DNA of 64,000 bases. It comes from Hydrotalea sp. Lineage in GTDB: Bacteria > Bacteroidota > Bacteroidia > Chitinophagales > Chitinophagaceae. Shown here piece after piece: positions 26,407-35,693 of the stretch; the first letter of the stretch is position 1; the number at the start of each line of letters is the position of its first letter. Position numbers and translations under genes: made by a program. Under the pieces are notes generated by a model. That model had not been told where the DNA came from, made no database searches, and worked only from the letters and a program-made list of their open reading frames with translations. The stretch is from positions 124,001 to 188,000 of the forward strand of contig DAHXOT010000045.1 of assembly GCA_027364735.1 (NCBI GenBank). Direction: 5' to 3'.

Positions 26407-26990
26407 GTAGTTAAATTTGTTTTCAATTCCACTAAAAACGAACGAAATTTTGTTAAAGATTCTACTAATTGAAGATGCAATTCGGCTTTATGTTTATTGC
26501 CCTTTAAATATTCTTTGGCTCCTTCTAAACTAAATTTCCTGTTGCGTAATAAATAATAAATTAATTGTAAATTTTTTATGTCTTCTACTCTAAATAATCT
26601 ATCTCCCTTTCTGTTTTTGCGTGGCTGTAAAATATCAAATTCATTTTCCCAAAACCGAATTTGCGAAGTAGCAACATTAAACCATGCGGCTACTTCGCTA
26701 ATGCTGTAATATAATTTTTGATGTAAAGTTTCATCATCGGGAACATTTATATCATCAATATTGGTATAATTTTCTTTATACGATTTTCTTCCTCGTTTAT
26801 TACTATTGGTAGCAATGTTTTCGGGGCTTACTATATTTGGCACTTCATCAACCTTTTTAACAGGTAAATTACTAACCGTAGTTTTTTCTTTTAATTTTAC
26901 TTTTATTTTTTCGTTGGCAAAAACAACTTTTTGCTCCAATTCAGGAGTGGAAGGTAGAGCATCAAAAAGTTCTAATTGTTGTAATCCCAT
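26403..26990 (-). CDS. MerR family transcriptional regulator
   Basis: A 195-residue regulator with a MerR winged helix at residues about 92-160: YYSISEVAAWFNVATSQIRFWE, then the wing RKGDRLFRVEDIKNL. The N-terminal 80 residues are low-complexity and basic, and the C-terminus lacks metal-binding cysteines, so the signal is unknown. This architecture (long N-terminal tail, single MerR domain) is widespread in Bacteroidota. It overlaps the PQQ dehydrogenase stop by four bases in convergent orientation, so the neighbour is not necessarily its target. Confidence 0.88.
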   Translation of the reverse strand: MGLQQLELFDALPSTPELEQKVVFANEKIKVKLKEKTTVSNLPVKKVDEVPNIVSPENIATNSNKRGRKSYKENYTNIDDINVPDDETLHQKLYYSISEVAAWFNVATSQIRFWENEFDILQPRKNRKGDRLFRVEDIKNLQLIYYLLRNRKFSLEGAKEYLKGNKHKAELHLQLVESLTKFRSFLVELKTNLTT

Positions 26991-27117
26991 TTTGTAAAAT
27001 TAATAAACAAGATTTGCTATATTCATCAACAATTATTTCAGGTGGAAAAGATGTAAGTATCTTGTGCTACTAACTAATTAAAGAATAGTTTTTATATTTA
27101 AAACTTAATATTGATTC

Positions 27118-28899
27118 ATGAAAAAAATATTTTTTGCTGTAATTATTTTGATAATGACCAATAGTTGTAAACTTAGTAATAATAATCAGCATAATGAAGC
27201 TAATAAAGAACTTGGAGCTTTATTAGATAAATATTACGATGAGCGAATGTCTTTATTTCCTTTAGAAGCTACTGCTATTGGCGACAACCGGTTTAACGAT
27301 AAATTATATGCCGATTTTACAGATGGGTATAGGCAAAAATTATTAGAATTCTATAAAAAGTATAGTGATTATCTTAAAAAATTCGATCGCGATCAGCTAA
27401 ACGAAAATGATCGATTAAGCTATGATGTTTTTAAGCGTGAAATGGAAATGAATATAGAAGAATTAGCATTTCATACTAATTACATTCCTACAAATCAGTT
27501 CGAAGGTTTAACACTTACTATGGGGCAAATGGGCAGCGGAAGTGGTAATCAGCCTTTTAAAACAGTAAAAGATTATGATAATTGGCTTTTGAGAATGAAA
27601 GCATTTGGAGAATGGACGGATAGTGCTATTGTATATTTTAGAAAAGGAATAACCAATAAGTATGTTTTACCCAAAGCTTTGGTTTTAAAAATGATTCCTG
27701 AAATGAATGCAATGATTACAACAGATGTTACCAAAAATCTTTTTTATTCACCTATTAATAGTTTTCCGAAAAATTTTGATGAAGCCGATAAAAAAAGATT
27801 AACCAATGCTTATAAGCAAACCATTCAACAATACATTATTACTTCTTATAAAAAGTTAAGCGATTTTTTAACAAACGATTATTTACCCGCTGCCCGTAAT
27901 TCAACAGGAATAAGTGATGTGCCCGATGGAAGTGTGTATTATAAGTATTTAGTTAAATATTGGACAACCACTAATAAAACACCTGAAGAAATTTATACCA
28001 TCGGTTTAAATGAAGTGGTAAGAATACGTACCGAAATGGAAAAAATTAAAACCGAAGTAGGTTTTAAGGGCAGCCTAAAAGCGTTTTTTGAATACATAAA
28101 GACCGATAAAAAATTTATGCCTTATAAAACACCTCAAGATGTTTTAAACGCCTTTCATGCTATTCAATTAAAAATGGAGCCTAACCTACAAACTATGTTT
28201 GGAAAAGTTCCCAAAACAAAATTTGAAATAAGACAAACCGAAGCTTTTAGAGCAGCAAGTGCCAGTGCAGAGTATAACCCCGGAGCACCAGACGGTTCTA
28301 GGCCCGGAATATTTTATATTCCAATTGTTGATGCAACAAAATTTAATATAACCAGCGGAATGGAAAGTTTGTTTTTACACGAAGCTATTCCCGGGCATCA
28401 TTATCAAAACTCTTTGCAAATGGAGAACGATCAATTGCCTAAGTTTAGAAGATTTTTATGGTATGGTGCTTATGGAGAAGGATGGGCATTGTATTGCGAA
28501 AGTTTAGGAAAAGAATTAGGATTATATACCGATCCTTACCAATACATGGGTGCATTAGGAGATGAAATTCATAGAGCTATTAGATTGGTTGTTGATGTTG
28601 GAATGCATACTAAAAACATGACACGTGAAGAGGCTATAAAATATATGATGGATAATGAACAAATTAATGAAGAAGGAGCTACTGCAGAAATTGAACGTTA
28701 TATGGCCATTCCGGCACAAGCATTGAGTTATAAAATTGGTGCGTTAAAAATAACCGAATTACGAAATAAATATACACAACAGTTGGGTGTCAATTTTAAA
28801 CTATCTGCTTTTCATGATGAATTTTTAAAAGATGGTTGCTTACCATTAGATATTGTAGAACAAAAAATGGATAAGTGGGCCGAGCAAATGAAAAAGTAA
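27118..28899 (+). CDS. DUF885 family lipoprotein, putative metallopeptidase-like
   Basis: A 593-residue exported protein of the DUF885 family. The signal peptide ends in a lipobox near Cys17 (MTNSCK), so it should be lipid-anchored. The family's zinc-site-like motif HEAIPGHH is at residues 421-428, and the downstream glutamate-containing GEGWALYCESLG segment fits the third ligand in thermolysin-like peptidases. DUF885 proteins are suspected metallopeptidases but activity has seldom been shown. Full length, no disruption. It is a single gene; a repeat-like palindrome follows at 28908. Confidence 0.88.
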   Translation: MKKIFFAVIILIMTNSCKLSNNNQHNEANKELGALLDKYYDERMSLFPLEATAIGDNRFNDKLYADFTDGYRQKLLEFYKKYSDYLKKFDRDQLNENDRLSYDVFKREMEMNIEELAFHTNYIPTNQFEGLTLTMGQMGSGSGNQPFKTVKDYDNWLLRMKAFGEWTDSAIVYFRKGITNKYVLPKALVLKMIPEMNAMITTDVTKNLFYSPINSFPKNFDEADKKRLTNAYKQTIQQYIITSYKKLSDFLTNDYLPAARNSTGISDVPDGSVYYKYLVKYWTTTNKTPEEIYTIGLNEVVRIRTEMEKIKTEVGFKGSLKAFFEYIKTDKKFMPYKTPQDVLNAFHAIQLKMEPNLQTMFGKVPKTKFEIRQTEAFRAASASAEYNPGAPDGSRPGIFYIPIVDATKFNITSGMESLFLHEAIPGHHYQNSLQMENDQLPKFRRFLWYGAYGEGWALYCESLGKELGLYTDPYQYMGALGDEIHRAIRLVVDVGMHTKNMTREEAIKYMMDNEQINEEGATAEIERYMAIPAQALSYKIGALKITELRNKYTQQLGVNFKLSAFHDEFLKDGCLPLDIVEQKMDKWAEQMKK

Positions 28900-28907
28900 A
28901 AACCGTT

Positions 28908-28972
28908 AATCACTCCGAGCAAAGTGAGGAATCTGCTCAATAGATTTCTCACTTTGCTTCATTCGAAATAAC
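28908..28972. repeat. REP-like intergenic palindrome
   Basis: An imperfect inverted repeat: 28917-28934 (GAGCAAAGTGAGGAATCT) pairs with 28942-28959 at 16 of 18 positions, loop of seven bases, plus weaker outer arms with the CATTCGAAATAACG pattern. It resembles the dispersed CATTCCGAGC/AGGAATCT palindromes found between genes in Bacteroidota genomes. Only one copy lies in the window, so the repeat nature is inferred. Confidence 0.55.
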
Positions 28973-29004
28973 GAACACTTGCTCTTTACAATTGACAATG
29001 AACT

Positions 29005-30132
29005 ATGAAGATTGCGGTAAATACAATATTTCTACAAAAAAATAAACTTGAAGGATACGGATATTTTGTTCAGGAAATTTTTAGTAGGATAGCAAAAAAA
29101 TATACAGAACATGATTTCTATTTTCTTTTTGATAGAGAATATGATGATCAATTTATTTTTTCGCCCAACATTCATCCGGTTATTATTCATCCTAAAGCTC
29201 GGCATGCATTGTCATTCAAATATTGGTACGATGTAAAACTACCGCTGGCATTGCGTTCTATTCAACCCGATATTATCATTCAGCCTTTTGGTTTTTGCAG
29301 CTTAACTACTAACATTTCGCAATTGTTGGTAGTGCACGATGTAGCATTTCTACATTACCCTCAGCAAATACCTACACATCATTTATTGTATTATAAATTT
29401 TTTACCAAACGCTTTTTACAAAAGGCAACACGTATTGCAACAGTAAGTGAATTTTCTAAAAATGATATTATAAAAAAATACCCTGCAGTTTCGCATAAAA
29501 TTGATTTGGTGTATAGTGCTGCAAAAGATTTTTTTATTCCTTTAAATAATTCTTTCCGGCAACAAATTAAAACACAGTATGCAGAAGGAAATGAATATTT
29601 TTTATTTGTAGGAGGCATTCATCCCCGAAAAAATTTAATGAATGTTTTAAAGGCTTTCTCGTTGTTTAAAAAATGGCAACGAAGTAATATGAAATTACTG
29701 GTTGCAGGAAGATTAGCTTGGCAATACACCGATATTATTGAAAAACTAAAAACCTATAAACATAAAACAGATGTTATTTTATTAGGGTATGTTGAAGAAG
29801 AAGAATTAGCAAAAATTATGGCATCGGCGTATGGACTTGTATTTACATCTTTATTTGAAGGATTTGGCGTGCCAATTATTGAAGCCATGCAATGTGGGGT
29901 TCCGGTAATTACATCATCGGTAAGCAGTATGCCCGAAATAGCCGGTGATGCTGCATTATATGCCGATCCTTTGGATTATGACACTATTGCCCAAAAAATG
30001 ATGTTATTATATAAAGATGAAAAACTAAGAAACGAATTAATTGAAAAAGGATTTGAACAATGTAAAAAGTTTAATTGGGATATTACAGCCCAATTAATGT
30101 GGGATAGTATTATAGCAATAACTAAAAAATAA
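29005..30132 (+). CDS. Glycosyltransferase family 4 protein
   Basis: A 375-residue GT-B glycosyltransferase. The C-terminal half has the GT4 donor-site signature: FVGGIHPRKNLMNVLKAF near 201, then FEGFGVPIIEAMQCGVPVI with the E-x7-E pair near 287-295, and SSMPEIAGDAALYADPLD. The N-terminal half (MKIAVNTIFLQKNKLEGYG) is the acceptor-side domain. Cytoplasmic, no signal peptide or membrane helix. It lies just before the GH130-REC gene on the same strand and is near a second GT4 gene, so the three may act on one glycan. Donor and product unknown. Confidence 0.9.
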   Translation: MKIAVNTIFLQKNKLEGYGYFVQEIFSRIAKKYTEHDFYFLFDREYDDQFIFSPNIHPVIIHPKARHALSFKYWYDVKLPLALRSIQPDIIIQPFGFCSLTTNISQLLVVHDVAFLHYPQQIPTHHLLYYKFFTKRFLQKATRIATVSEFSKNDIIKKYPAVSHKIDLVYSAAKDFFIPLNNSFRQQIKTQYAEGNEYFLFVGGIHPRKNLMNVLKAFSLFKKWQRSNMKLLVAGRLAWQYTDIIEKLKTYKHKTDVILLGYVEEEELAKIMASAYGLVFTSLFEGFGVPIIEAMQCGVPVITSSVSSMPEIAGDAALYADPLDYDTIAQKMMLLYKDEKLRNELIEKGFEQCKKFNWDITAQLMWDSIIAITKK

Positions 30133-30256
30133 TTTTAGTATAACTCTTCATATAAAATTCTGCTTTAAAAAATAATTTTTATCGAACAATTAATTTGTTT
30201 TTTCAGATAAAGAATTGTTAACTTCAATAATCTTATGAAATTTAAACCATCTTGTT

Positions 30257-32122
30257 ATGGCTATTACTGTTAATAGAAAATCAGTATTTTTTTCTCCCGA
30301 TTCAAAAAGAGTAATTGTTCGTTTTTTTATGCCTGGCGGCGAGCAAAGGGCTAAAAAAATTATTAAGCGAATTATGCAGCTAACCGAGGAAGAAGCATTG
30401 CTGGTATTAAATCAAATATTAAGAGATTTTTCGGGTAGGCATAGAAATATCACAAAAATTTTTAGTAAACATTTTAATAAGGTAACACATTTAATAACTG
30501 AAGTTGGATTTGATGTAAATAATATTTCTAATGAAAGGCAATTATTAATGGGGGCTTATTTTACCCATGAATACTCTATAGAATCTGCAGCATTTTTTAA
30601 TCCGTCTATGGTAGAAGACCCCGATCAATCGCACTTACAAAAGGGACAAAAAAGAGTAATTGTAAGTTTTAGGGCTACTGGCGAAGGGCATGTTTCTTCA
30701 ATTGTATTTAGAGGTGGTATTATAGACGAGCATAACAACTTAGAGTTTCAACAAGCCGGTAAATTGGTTGATGAGGCCGAATCTATCAAATTGCATGTTT
30801 ACAATAAAAAGAACTTTATTGATAAGCTTGCTGATATGGACTTGGAAAACTATCATATAATAAATGATATTTTCGATCCTCTTGGCGAAAGTTTTCCTTT
30901 TAGAGAGTTAAGGCAAAGAATGAACAGTTATTTAGAATCGCATCAATTAAATATTGCCGAAAAAAAAGTAATGCAAGCCATACAATGGATAGCAAATGGG
31001 CAATACGAAATAAGATTTTCTCTCGATACTGCAATTTCCGATAGAGTTATTTTTCCTGTTACCGATACCGAAAGCAATGGAATTGAAGATGCAAGATTTG
31101 TTCGTTTTATTGATGATGACGGTTCTGTAAAATATTATGCTACTTATACTGCATATAATGGTTTTGTAATAATGCCTCAGCTAATTGAAACAACCGATTT
31201 TTATAGGTTTAAAATAATGCCTATTTATGGTAAATATGCTCAAAATAAAGGCATGGGGTTATTTCCACGAAAAATAAATGGACAATATGTGATGCTATCC
31301 AGAAATGATGGAGAGAATAATTACATTATGTTTTCCGATCAAATTAATATTTGGGATGCAGAGCCTATTTTGTTACAAGAACCATTATTTCCTTGGGAAT
31401 TTGTGCAGTTAGGTAACTCCGGATCTCCTATAGAAACTGAGCATGGTTGGTTAGTAATTACACATGGGGTTGGCGCAATGAGGCGTTATTGCTTAGGAGC
31501 TATTATGTTAGATAAAAATGATCCTCAAAAAATTATTGGTCAACTTTCAACACCTCTTTTAATGCCCAACGAAAAAGAAAGAGAAGGATATGTGCCCAAT
31601 GTAGTATACTCCTGCGGTTCAATTATTCATAATGAAGAATTAATTATTCCGTATGCCATGTCCGATTATAGTTCGGGTTTCGCATCTGTTTCTTTAAAAG
31701 AGTTATACGATAAAATGGCCTTGAATTATGCCGAAAATGAAAGTGTTAAACAATCTTCCACCAAAAAAATATTATTGGTAGATGATGATATTATTAGCCA
31801 AGAAATAATTGCCGAAATTCTTATCTCCGGCGGATATGAAGTAGAAACAGCATCCGATGGAATACAGGCTATTGTAGAAATAGGAAGAAAAAAATTCGAT
31901 CTTGTTTTATCTGATATTACGATGCCCAATTTTACCGGTTATCAATTATTAGAATTCTTGCAAAATAAAAATATTTCAGTACCTGTTGTATTACTTACGG
32001 GCCATGTAAGTGAGCAAGATGAAATTAAAGGACTAAAATCCGGAGCAATAGAATATTTGCGTAAGCCGATTGATGCAGATATTCTATTACTCCGGTTAGA
32101 AAAAATATTTGGGGGTAAATAA
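30257..32122 (+). CDS. GH130-like glycosidase/phosphorylase fused to a response-regulator receiver domain
   Basis: A 621-residue cytoplasmic protein in two parts. Residues 1-490 resemble a GH130-type enzyme (mannoside phosphorylase or beta-1,2-mannosidase group): a helical N-terminal segment (SGRHRNITKIF), then the five-bladed propeller with the catalytic-type motif GIEDARF, Asp278, in place of GIEDPR. Residues about 500-621 are a complete CheY-like receiver: Asp509-511 (VDDD), phospho-acceptor Asp553 (LSDITMP), Thr581 (LLTGH) and Lys603 (RKP). No linker kinase gene is nearby. The two known activities suggest phosphorylation-controlled breakdown of an intracellular glycan. The fusion is unusual, and the GH130 assignment is by motif, so moderately sure. 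Confidence 0.75.
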   Translation: MAITVNRKSVFFSPDSKRVIVRFFMPGGEQRAKKIIKRIMQLTEEEALLVLNQILRDFSGRHRNITKIFSKHFNKVTHLITEVGFDVNNISNERQLLMGAYFTHEYSIESAAFFNPSMVEDPDQSHLQKGQKRVIVSFRATGEGHVSSIVFRGGIIDEHNNLEFQQAGKLVDEAESIKLHVYNKKNFIDKLADMDLENYHIINDIFDPLGESFPFRELRQRMNSYLESHQLNIAEKKVMQAIQWIANGQYEIRFSLDTAISDRVIFPVTDTESNGIEDARFVRFIDDDGSVKYYATYTAYNGFVIMPQLIETTDFYRFKIMPIYGKYAQNKGMGLFPRKINGQYVMLSRNDGENNYIMFSDQINIWDAEPILLQEPLFPWEFVQLGNSGSPIETEHGWLVITHGVGAMRRYCLGAIMLDKNDPQKIIGQLSTPLLMPNEKEREGYVPNVVYSCGSIIHNEELIIPYAMSDYSSGFASVSLKELYDKMALNYAENESVKQSSTKKILLVDDDIISQEIIAEILISGGYEVETASDGIQAIVEIGRKKFDLVLSDITMPNFTGYQLLEFLQNKNISVPVVLLTGHVSEQDEIKGLKSGAIEYLRKPIDADILLLRLEKIFGGK

Positions 32123-32129
32123 GCTATTT

Positions 32130-34448
32130 TTAAAGCTGAATAGTTATACTGTTTTGTGGGCTATTGTGTAAATATTTTTCGAACATTTCGTTTTTATTGA
32201 TTTTAAGTTTATTTTGTTTTCTCTTATCGTATTTAGCATTAATTGCTAATGTTAAAAGTGCCATATAATACGAAATGGTACTTTCTGCACCCTGATTTCG
32301 GTTTACACAATATTTTTCTATACCATCGCAACAACCTTTAGTTTCCTCATCGTACACCGGAATGTATAAATCATTATTGCCTGTAAACCATGAAAAACCA
32401 AGTAACATTTTTTGAAAGAAATTAATATTGTTGGTTACTTCATACGCTTTTTGATACATCATTACTAAGGCCATTGCATTAATAGGTTGCTGCCCATATA
32501 AATTTCGTTGATCATCATTTTTTAATTGCCATGTTTTACTTCCAATTAATGAAATATGCCCACCTATAATAGTTTTTTTATCTAAAAACGAAGTAGTTTC
32601 TGTAGCTATTTTTAGCGTTTCGGCATTATTAATAATTGAGTAGGATGTCCATAATGCTAAAGGCAAAATTGCATTATCGTAACATAAAATTGGTTCAAAC
32701 CAATGCCATTCCGCATCCTTTTCGGCCTTATATTGTTGAATAAGTTTATTGGTTAAAATAGAAAGCGTGTGTAGCACTTTTTCATTATCGGGGTATCTTT
32801 TTAAAAAATGACCAATACCCATTATAATATTTGCAATAGCCCTGATAGATTCAATTTTTTCGAAATTATTAAATGAGCTGAAGAAAACATCTTTTGCAAA
32901 TTGAAAATAAGCATCATTAGGTGCTAATTTTATCATATATCCCATAGCCCAAATGGTTCTTCCAAAAGCATCATCCGAGCCGGTTTCGTCTAAAAACTTT
33001 TTATCAAAACCTAAGTCGTTATGAAAATAGCCATCATCTTTTTGCATTAATTTAATATAGCGCAAATAAATATCAGCTAAAGGTGTTAAGGTAGTTTCAA
33101 GCCCGGCTTCATAAGCCATTAGCATTACCAACAAAGCACGTGCATTATCATCTAAGCAATAGCCTTCTTTAAAATTGGGTACGGAGTAATTAGCGTGTTC
33201 AATAATTCCTACTTCATCGGTTAATCGTTTAATATGCTCTAAACTAAATGGTGGAATTTGAACATGAATTTTATTAATACTATTGGTTGATATATAAATT
33301 GGTTGTTCAATTACTTTATTAAATAAGCTTACATACTGTTTGCCAATTTGATGCCAATACATTTTTTTGCCATAGCTAAAAGCTCTTTCTTTATATTGCT
33401 GAATTTTAGAAGGGTTAGACAATAATTTTAAAAGTACTTTAGCAAGATGGTTGCTATCGCCAAAATTAAATAGCTCGCCTCGTCCATTAGCCAATAACTC
33501 CGAAGCATGCCAAAAGGGGGTTGATACAATACAGGTACCGGAGCCGGCTGCATACGAAAGTGTGCCACTGGTAATTTGAGCCTCATTTAAATAAGGCGTT
33601 ATATAAATATCTACGGTTAATAAATATTTTTCTAATTCGGGTTCGTTTAAAAAAGTATCAATAAAGAAAACATTGTTTTGCAAATTATTTTTTGTTACCA
33701 GCGATTGTAAATATTCTCGATATTCTTCCCCGCAATGTTTTTTTACGTTAGGATGCGTTTTGCCCAAAATGGTGTAAGTAATATCCGGAAACTTTTTAAC
33801 CACCGCAGGTAAAGCATTAATTACAGTTTCAATTCCTTTGCTACGGCCTAATAAACCAAAAGTGCTAAGCGAAATAGTATTTTTTAATTTAAAATCGGCA
33901 CTTATATTTTTTCTTGAACTTGTAAAATCGGGGACACCATGTTGTATAATTTCAATTTTTGTAAAAGGTATTTTATAAATAGTCGTTAAAAACTTAACAG
34001 CCAATTTGCTCATTACAATTACTTTTTTGGCATTCTCACCAATTTTTCTAAGAATATTTTTTTCATGAAAAGAAGGTGTTTTTAATACGGTATGTAAAGT
34101 GGCAACAAAAGGAATGCTCAGTTGTTCTAATAGCGACAAAATATATACGCCACTTTCGCCACCATAAATGCCAAATTCGTGTTGCAAAATGCATAAATCT
34201 ATTCCAGAACTATTTAATAAATCGGCAGCTTTAAGGTAATCTTCTCTTTCATTTTGTCGTATCGCAAATTTTACTGTTTCCGGATAATTATATTCTTGTT
34301 CCGGATCGTTCATGGCAATAGCAAAAATTTCTACATCTCCCGAAGATAAAATATCGTTGGCTGATAAAATTGCTTGCACCAAGTTTTGTGTAAATGTGGC
34401 TATTCCGCATTGACGGGGAAGAAAATTTCCAATAATGGCTATTCTCAT
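32130..34448 (-). CDS. Two-domain protein: GT4 glycosyltransferase plus C-terminal alpha/alpha-toroid domain
   Basis: A 772-residue cytoplasmic protein. Residues 1-390 are a GT4 glycosyltransferase: FLPRQCGIATFTQNLV at the N-terminus, GLLGRSKGIETVINAL near 190 and the late donor-site segment SGTLSYAAGSGTCIVSTPFWHASELL. Residues about 400-750 form a mostly helical domain with LDDNARALLVMLMAYEAG and repeated short helices typical of (alpha/alpha)6 glycosidase or epimerase folds. Proteins of this arrangement occur next to GH130-like glycosidases in several phyla; the role is unproven. It converges on the GH130-REC gene with a seven-base gap. The second domain may trim or bind the product. Confidence 0.8.
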   Translation of the reverse strand: MRIAIIGNFLPRQCGIATFTQNLVQAILSANDILSSGDVEIFAIAMNDPEQEYNYPETVKFAIRQNEREDYLKAADLLNSSGIDLCILQHEFGIYGGESGVYILSLLEQLSIPFVATLHTVLKTPSFHEKNILRKIGENAKKVIVMSKLAVKFLTTIYKIPFTKIEIIQHGVPDFTSSRKNISADFKLKNTISLSTFGLLGRSKGIETVINALPAVVKKFPDITYTILGKTHPNVKKHCGEEYREYLQSLVTKNNLQNNVFFIDTFLNEPELEKYLLTVDIYITPYLNEAQITSGTLSYAAGSGTCIVSTPFWHASELLANGRGELFNFGDSNHLAKVLLKLLSNPSKIQQYKERAFSYGKKMYWHQIGKQYVSLFNKVIEQPIYISTNSINKIHVQIPPFSLEHIKRLTDEVGIIEHANYSVPNFKEGYCLDDNARALLVMLMAYEAGLETTLTPLADIYLRYIKLMQKDDGYFHNDLGFDKKFLDETGSDDAFGRTIWAMGYMIKLAPNDAYFQFAKDVFFSSFNNFEKIESIRAIANIIMGIGHFLKRYPDNEKVLHTLSILTNKLIQQYKAEKDAEWHWFEPILCYDNAILPLALWTSYSIINNAETLKIATETTSFLDKKTIIGGHISLIGSKTWQLKNDDQRNLYGQQPINAMALVMMYQKAYEVTNNINFFQKMLLGFSWFTGNNDLYIPVYDEETKGCCDGIEKYCVNRNQGAESTISYYMALLTLAINAKYDKRKQNKLKINKNEMFEKYLHNSPQNSITIQL

Positions 34449-34854
34449 AGGTATCAGTTTGAATGAAGGAATAAGGATAGATAAAATTTTACTGCACGAT
34501 TCGAAAAATATATTTCATTACATAAATAATATTTCCGTAGGAATTAAACCAAAGGTAACTATTATTCTGAAAATAAAATTCTTCTTTTCGGGCAGTTTAA
34601 AGATAAATATTATATTAAAATAAAATGTAGTAATTCAAACCCTTTTTTTGTAGTTGAAATACTACATGTTTAATTTTAAAAATTGTAGTAAACAGCAATA
34701 ACTTGTTGCTTTAAATGGCAATAAAAAGAAAGTACATTCAAAATGCTTTTTGCAACGTATAGATTGTTAGCGTTTTAACTTAAGAAAAGCACATTAAATT
34801 TTTTTTCAAAGAAAAATGTTGTTTTTTAGTTTTAAAATTGCAAAAATTTATTTA
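34449..34854. other. Non-coding divergent region between the GT4-toroid gene and gldC
   Basis: About 400 bases, very AT-rich, no credible gene on either strand. A short inverted repeat (TGTAGT with ACTACA, loop six) lies at about 34649-34666 and a related TGTAGT occurs nearby at 34625 and 34686. No exact TAnnTTTG box was found before either gene. An in-frame extension of gldC upstream to 34816 is rejected. Confidence 0.4.
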
Positions 34855-35205
34855 ATGAATAAATCAACTATAATTATTGAAGTGCAGTTAGATGAAAATA
34901 AAGTTCCCGAAAAAATAAATTGGACTGCAACTGATAGTACTGCCAATGAAATGCAAACGGCTAAATCTATGATGATTGCTTTTTGGGATGCAGCAGAAAA
35001 GGCCGCATTAAGAATAGATTTATGGACAAAAGATATGATGGTTGATGAAATGGCCGATTTTTATTATCAAACTTTTATGGGTATGGCCGATGCTTATGAA
35101 AGAGCAACACATCAGCAAGAATTGGTACACGATATGAAACATTTTGCTCAAGATTTTTATCAAAAGTTTCGAGCTATTCAAATGAAAGAAAATAAATTAA
35201 GTTAA
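34855..35205 (+). CDS. gldC: Gliding motility protein GldC
   Basis: A 116-residue protein matching GldC of Flavobacterium gliding motility by its N-terminal STIIIEVQLDENKVPEKINWTA-like pattern and helical C-terminal half (FWDAAEKAALRIDLWTKDM, DEMADFYYQTF). GldC is needed for efficient gliding and type IX secretion in Flavobacterium but is conserved in non-gliders too. No signal peptide here, so cytoplasmic. Start at the ATG at 34855, not the further upstream frame. It is followed by yqeY and cvpA on the same strand with short gaps. Confidence 0.85.
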   Translation: MNKSTIIIEVQLDENKVPEKINWTATDSTANEMQTAKSMMIAFWDAAEKAALRIDLWTKDMMVDEMADFYYQTFMGMADAYERATHQQELVHDMKHFAQDFYQKFRAIQMKENKLS

Positions 35206-35240
35206 TAATTACACTATATTTTTATAAAAAACATTTTTAT

Positions 35241-35693
35241 ATGAGTCTCGAAGTAAATATAATGGCAGAATTGAAAGAAGCAATGAAAGCCAAAGATGAA
35301 GCAACATTACGCGGATTGCGTGCAATTAAAGCCGAAATAATAAAAGCTAAAACAGAACCCGGCGCTAATGGACAAATTAGCGAAGAAGGCGAAATAAAAC
35401 TTTTACAGAAATTAGTGAAACAACGAAAAGATTCCTTAGAAATTTTTACCCAACAAAACCGTGAAGATCTTGCTAAAAAAGAACAAGAAGAAATTATCAT
35501 AATAGAAAAATTTTTACCCAAACAACTCTCTGAAGATGAAATAAAAATAATAGTATCAAAAATAATTTCTGAAACAGGAGCAAAATCCATTGCCGATTTA
35601 GGTAAAGTAATGGCAAATGCAACTAAACAGTTAGCCGGTAAAGCAGATGGTAAAACTATTTCAATGGTTGTAAAACAACTTTTAAATACATAA
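35241..35693 (+). CDS. GatB/YqeY domain-containing protein
   Basis: A 150-residue YqeY-like protein made of helices, homologous to the tail domain of the GatB amidotransferase subunit. The KAKDEATLRGLRAIKAEI start and the KQRKDSLEIFTQQNREDLAKKE-like central block are family hallmarks; the C-terminal domain ends with GKADGKTISMVVKQLL. Its role is uncertain, possibly tRNA-related. The stop overlaps the cvpA start by one base (TAATG), so the pair is translationally coupled. Confidence 0.9.
   Translation: MSLEVNIMAELKEAMKAKDEATLRGLRAIKAEIIKAKTEPGANGQISEEGEIKLLQKLVKQRKDSLEIFTQQNREDLAKKEQEEIIIIEKFLPKQLSEDEIKIIVSKIISETGAKSIADLGKVMANATKQLAGKADGKTISMVVKQLLNT

Noticed and set aside
30133-30256. Possible small gene between the GT4 gene and the GH130-REC gene
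   Set aside because: Very AT-rich with stops in all frames; an ATG at 30235 is out of frame with the next gene.
35237-35590. 117-codon frame antisense to the YqeY gene
   Set aside because: It lies entirely within the conserved YqeY coding region on the opposite strand and reads Ile/Ser-rich, as expected of a shadow frame.
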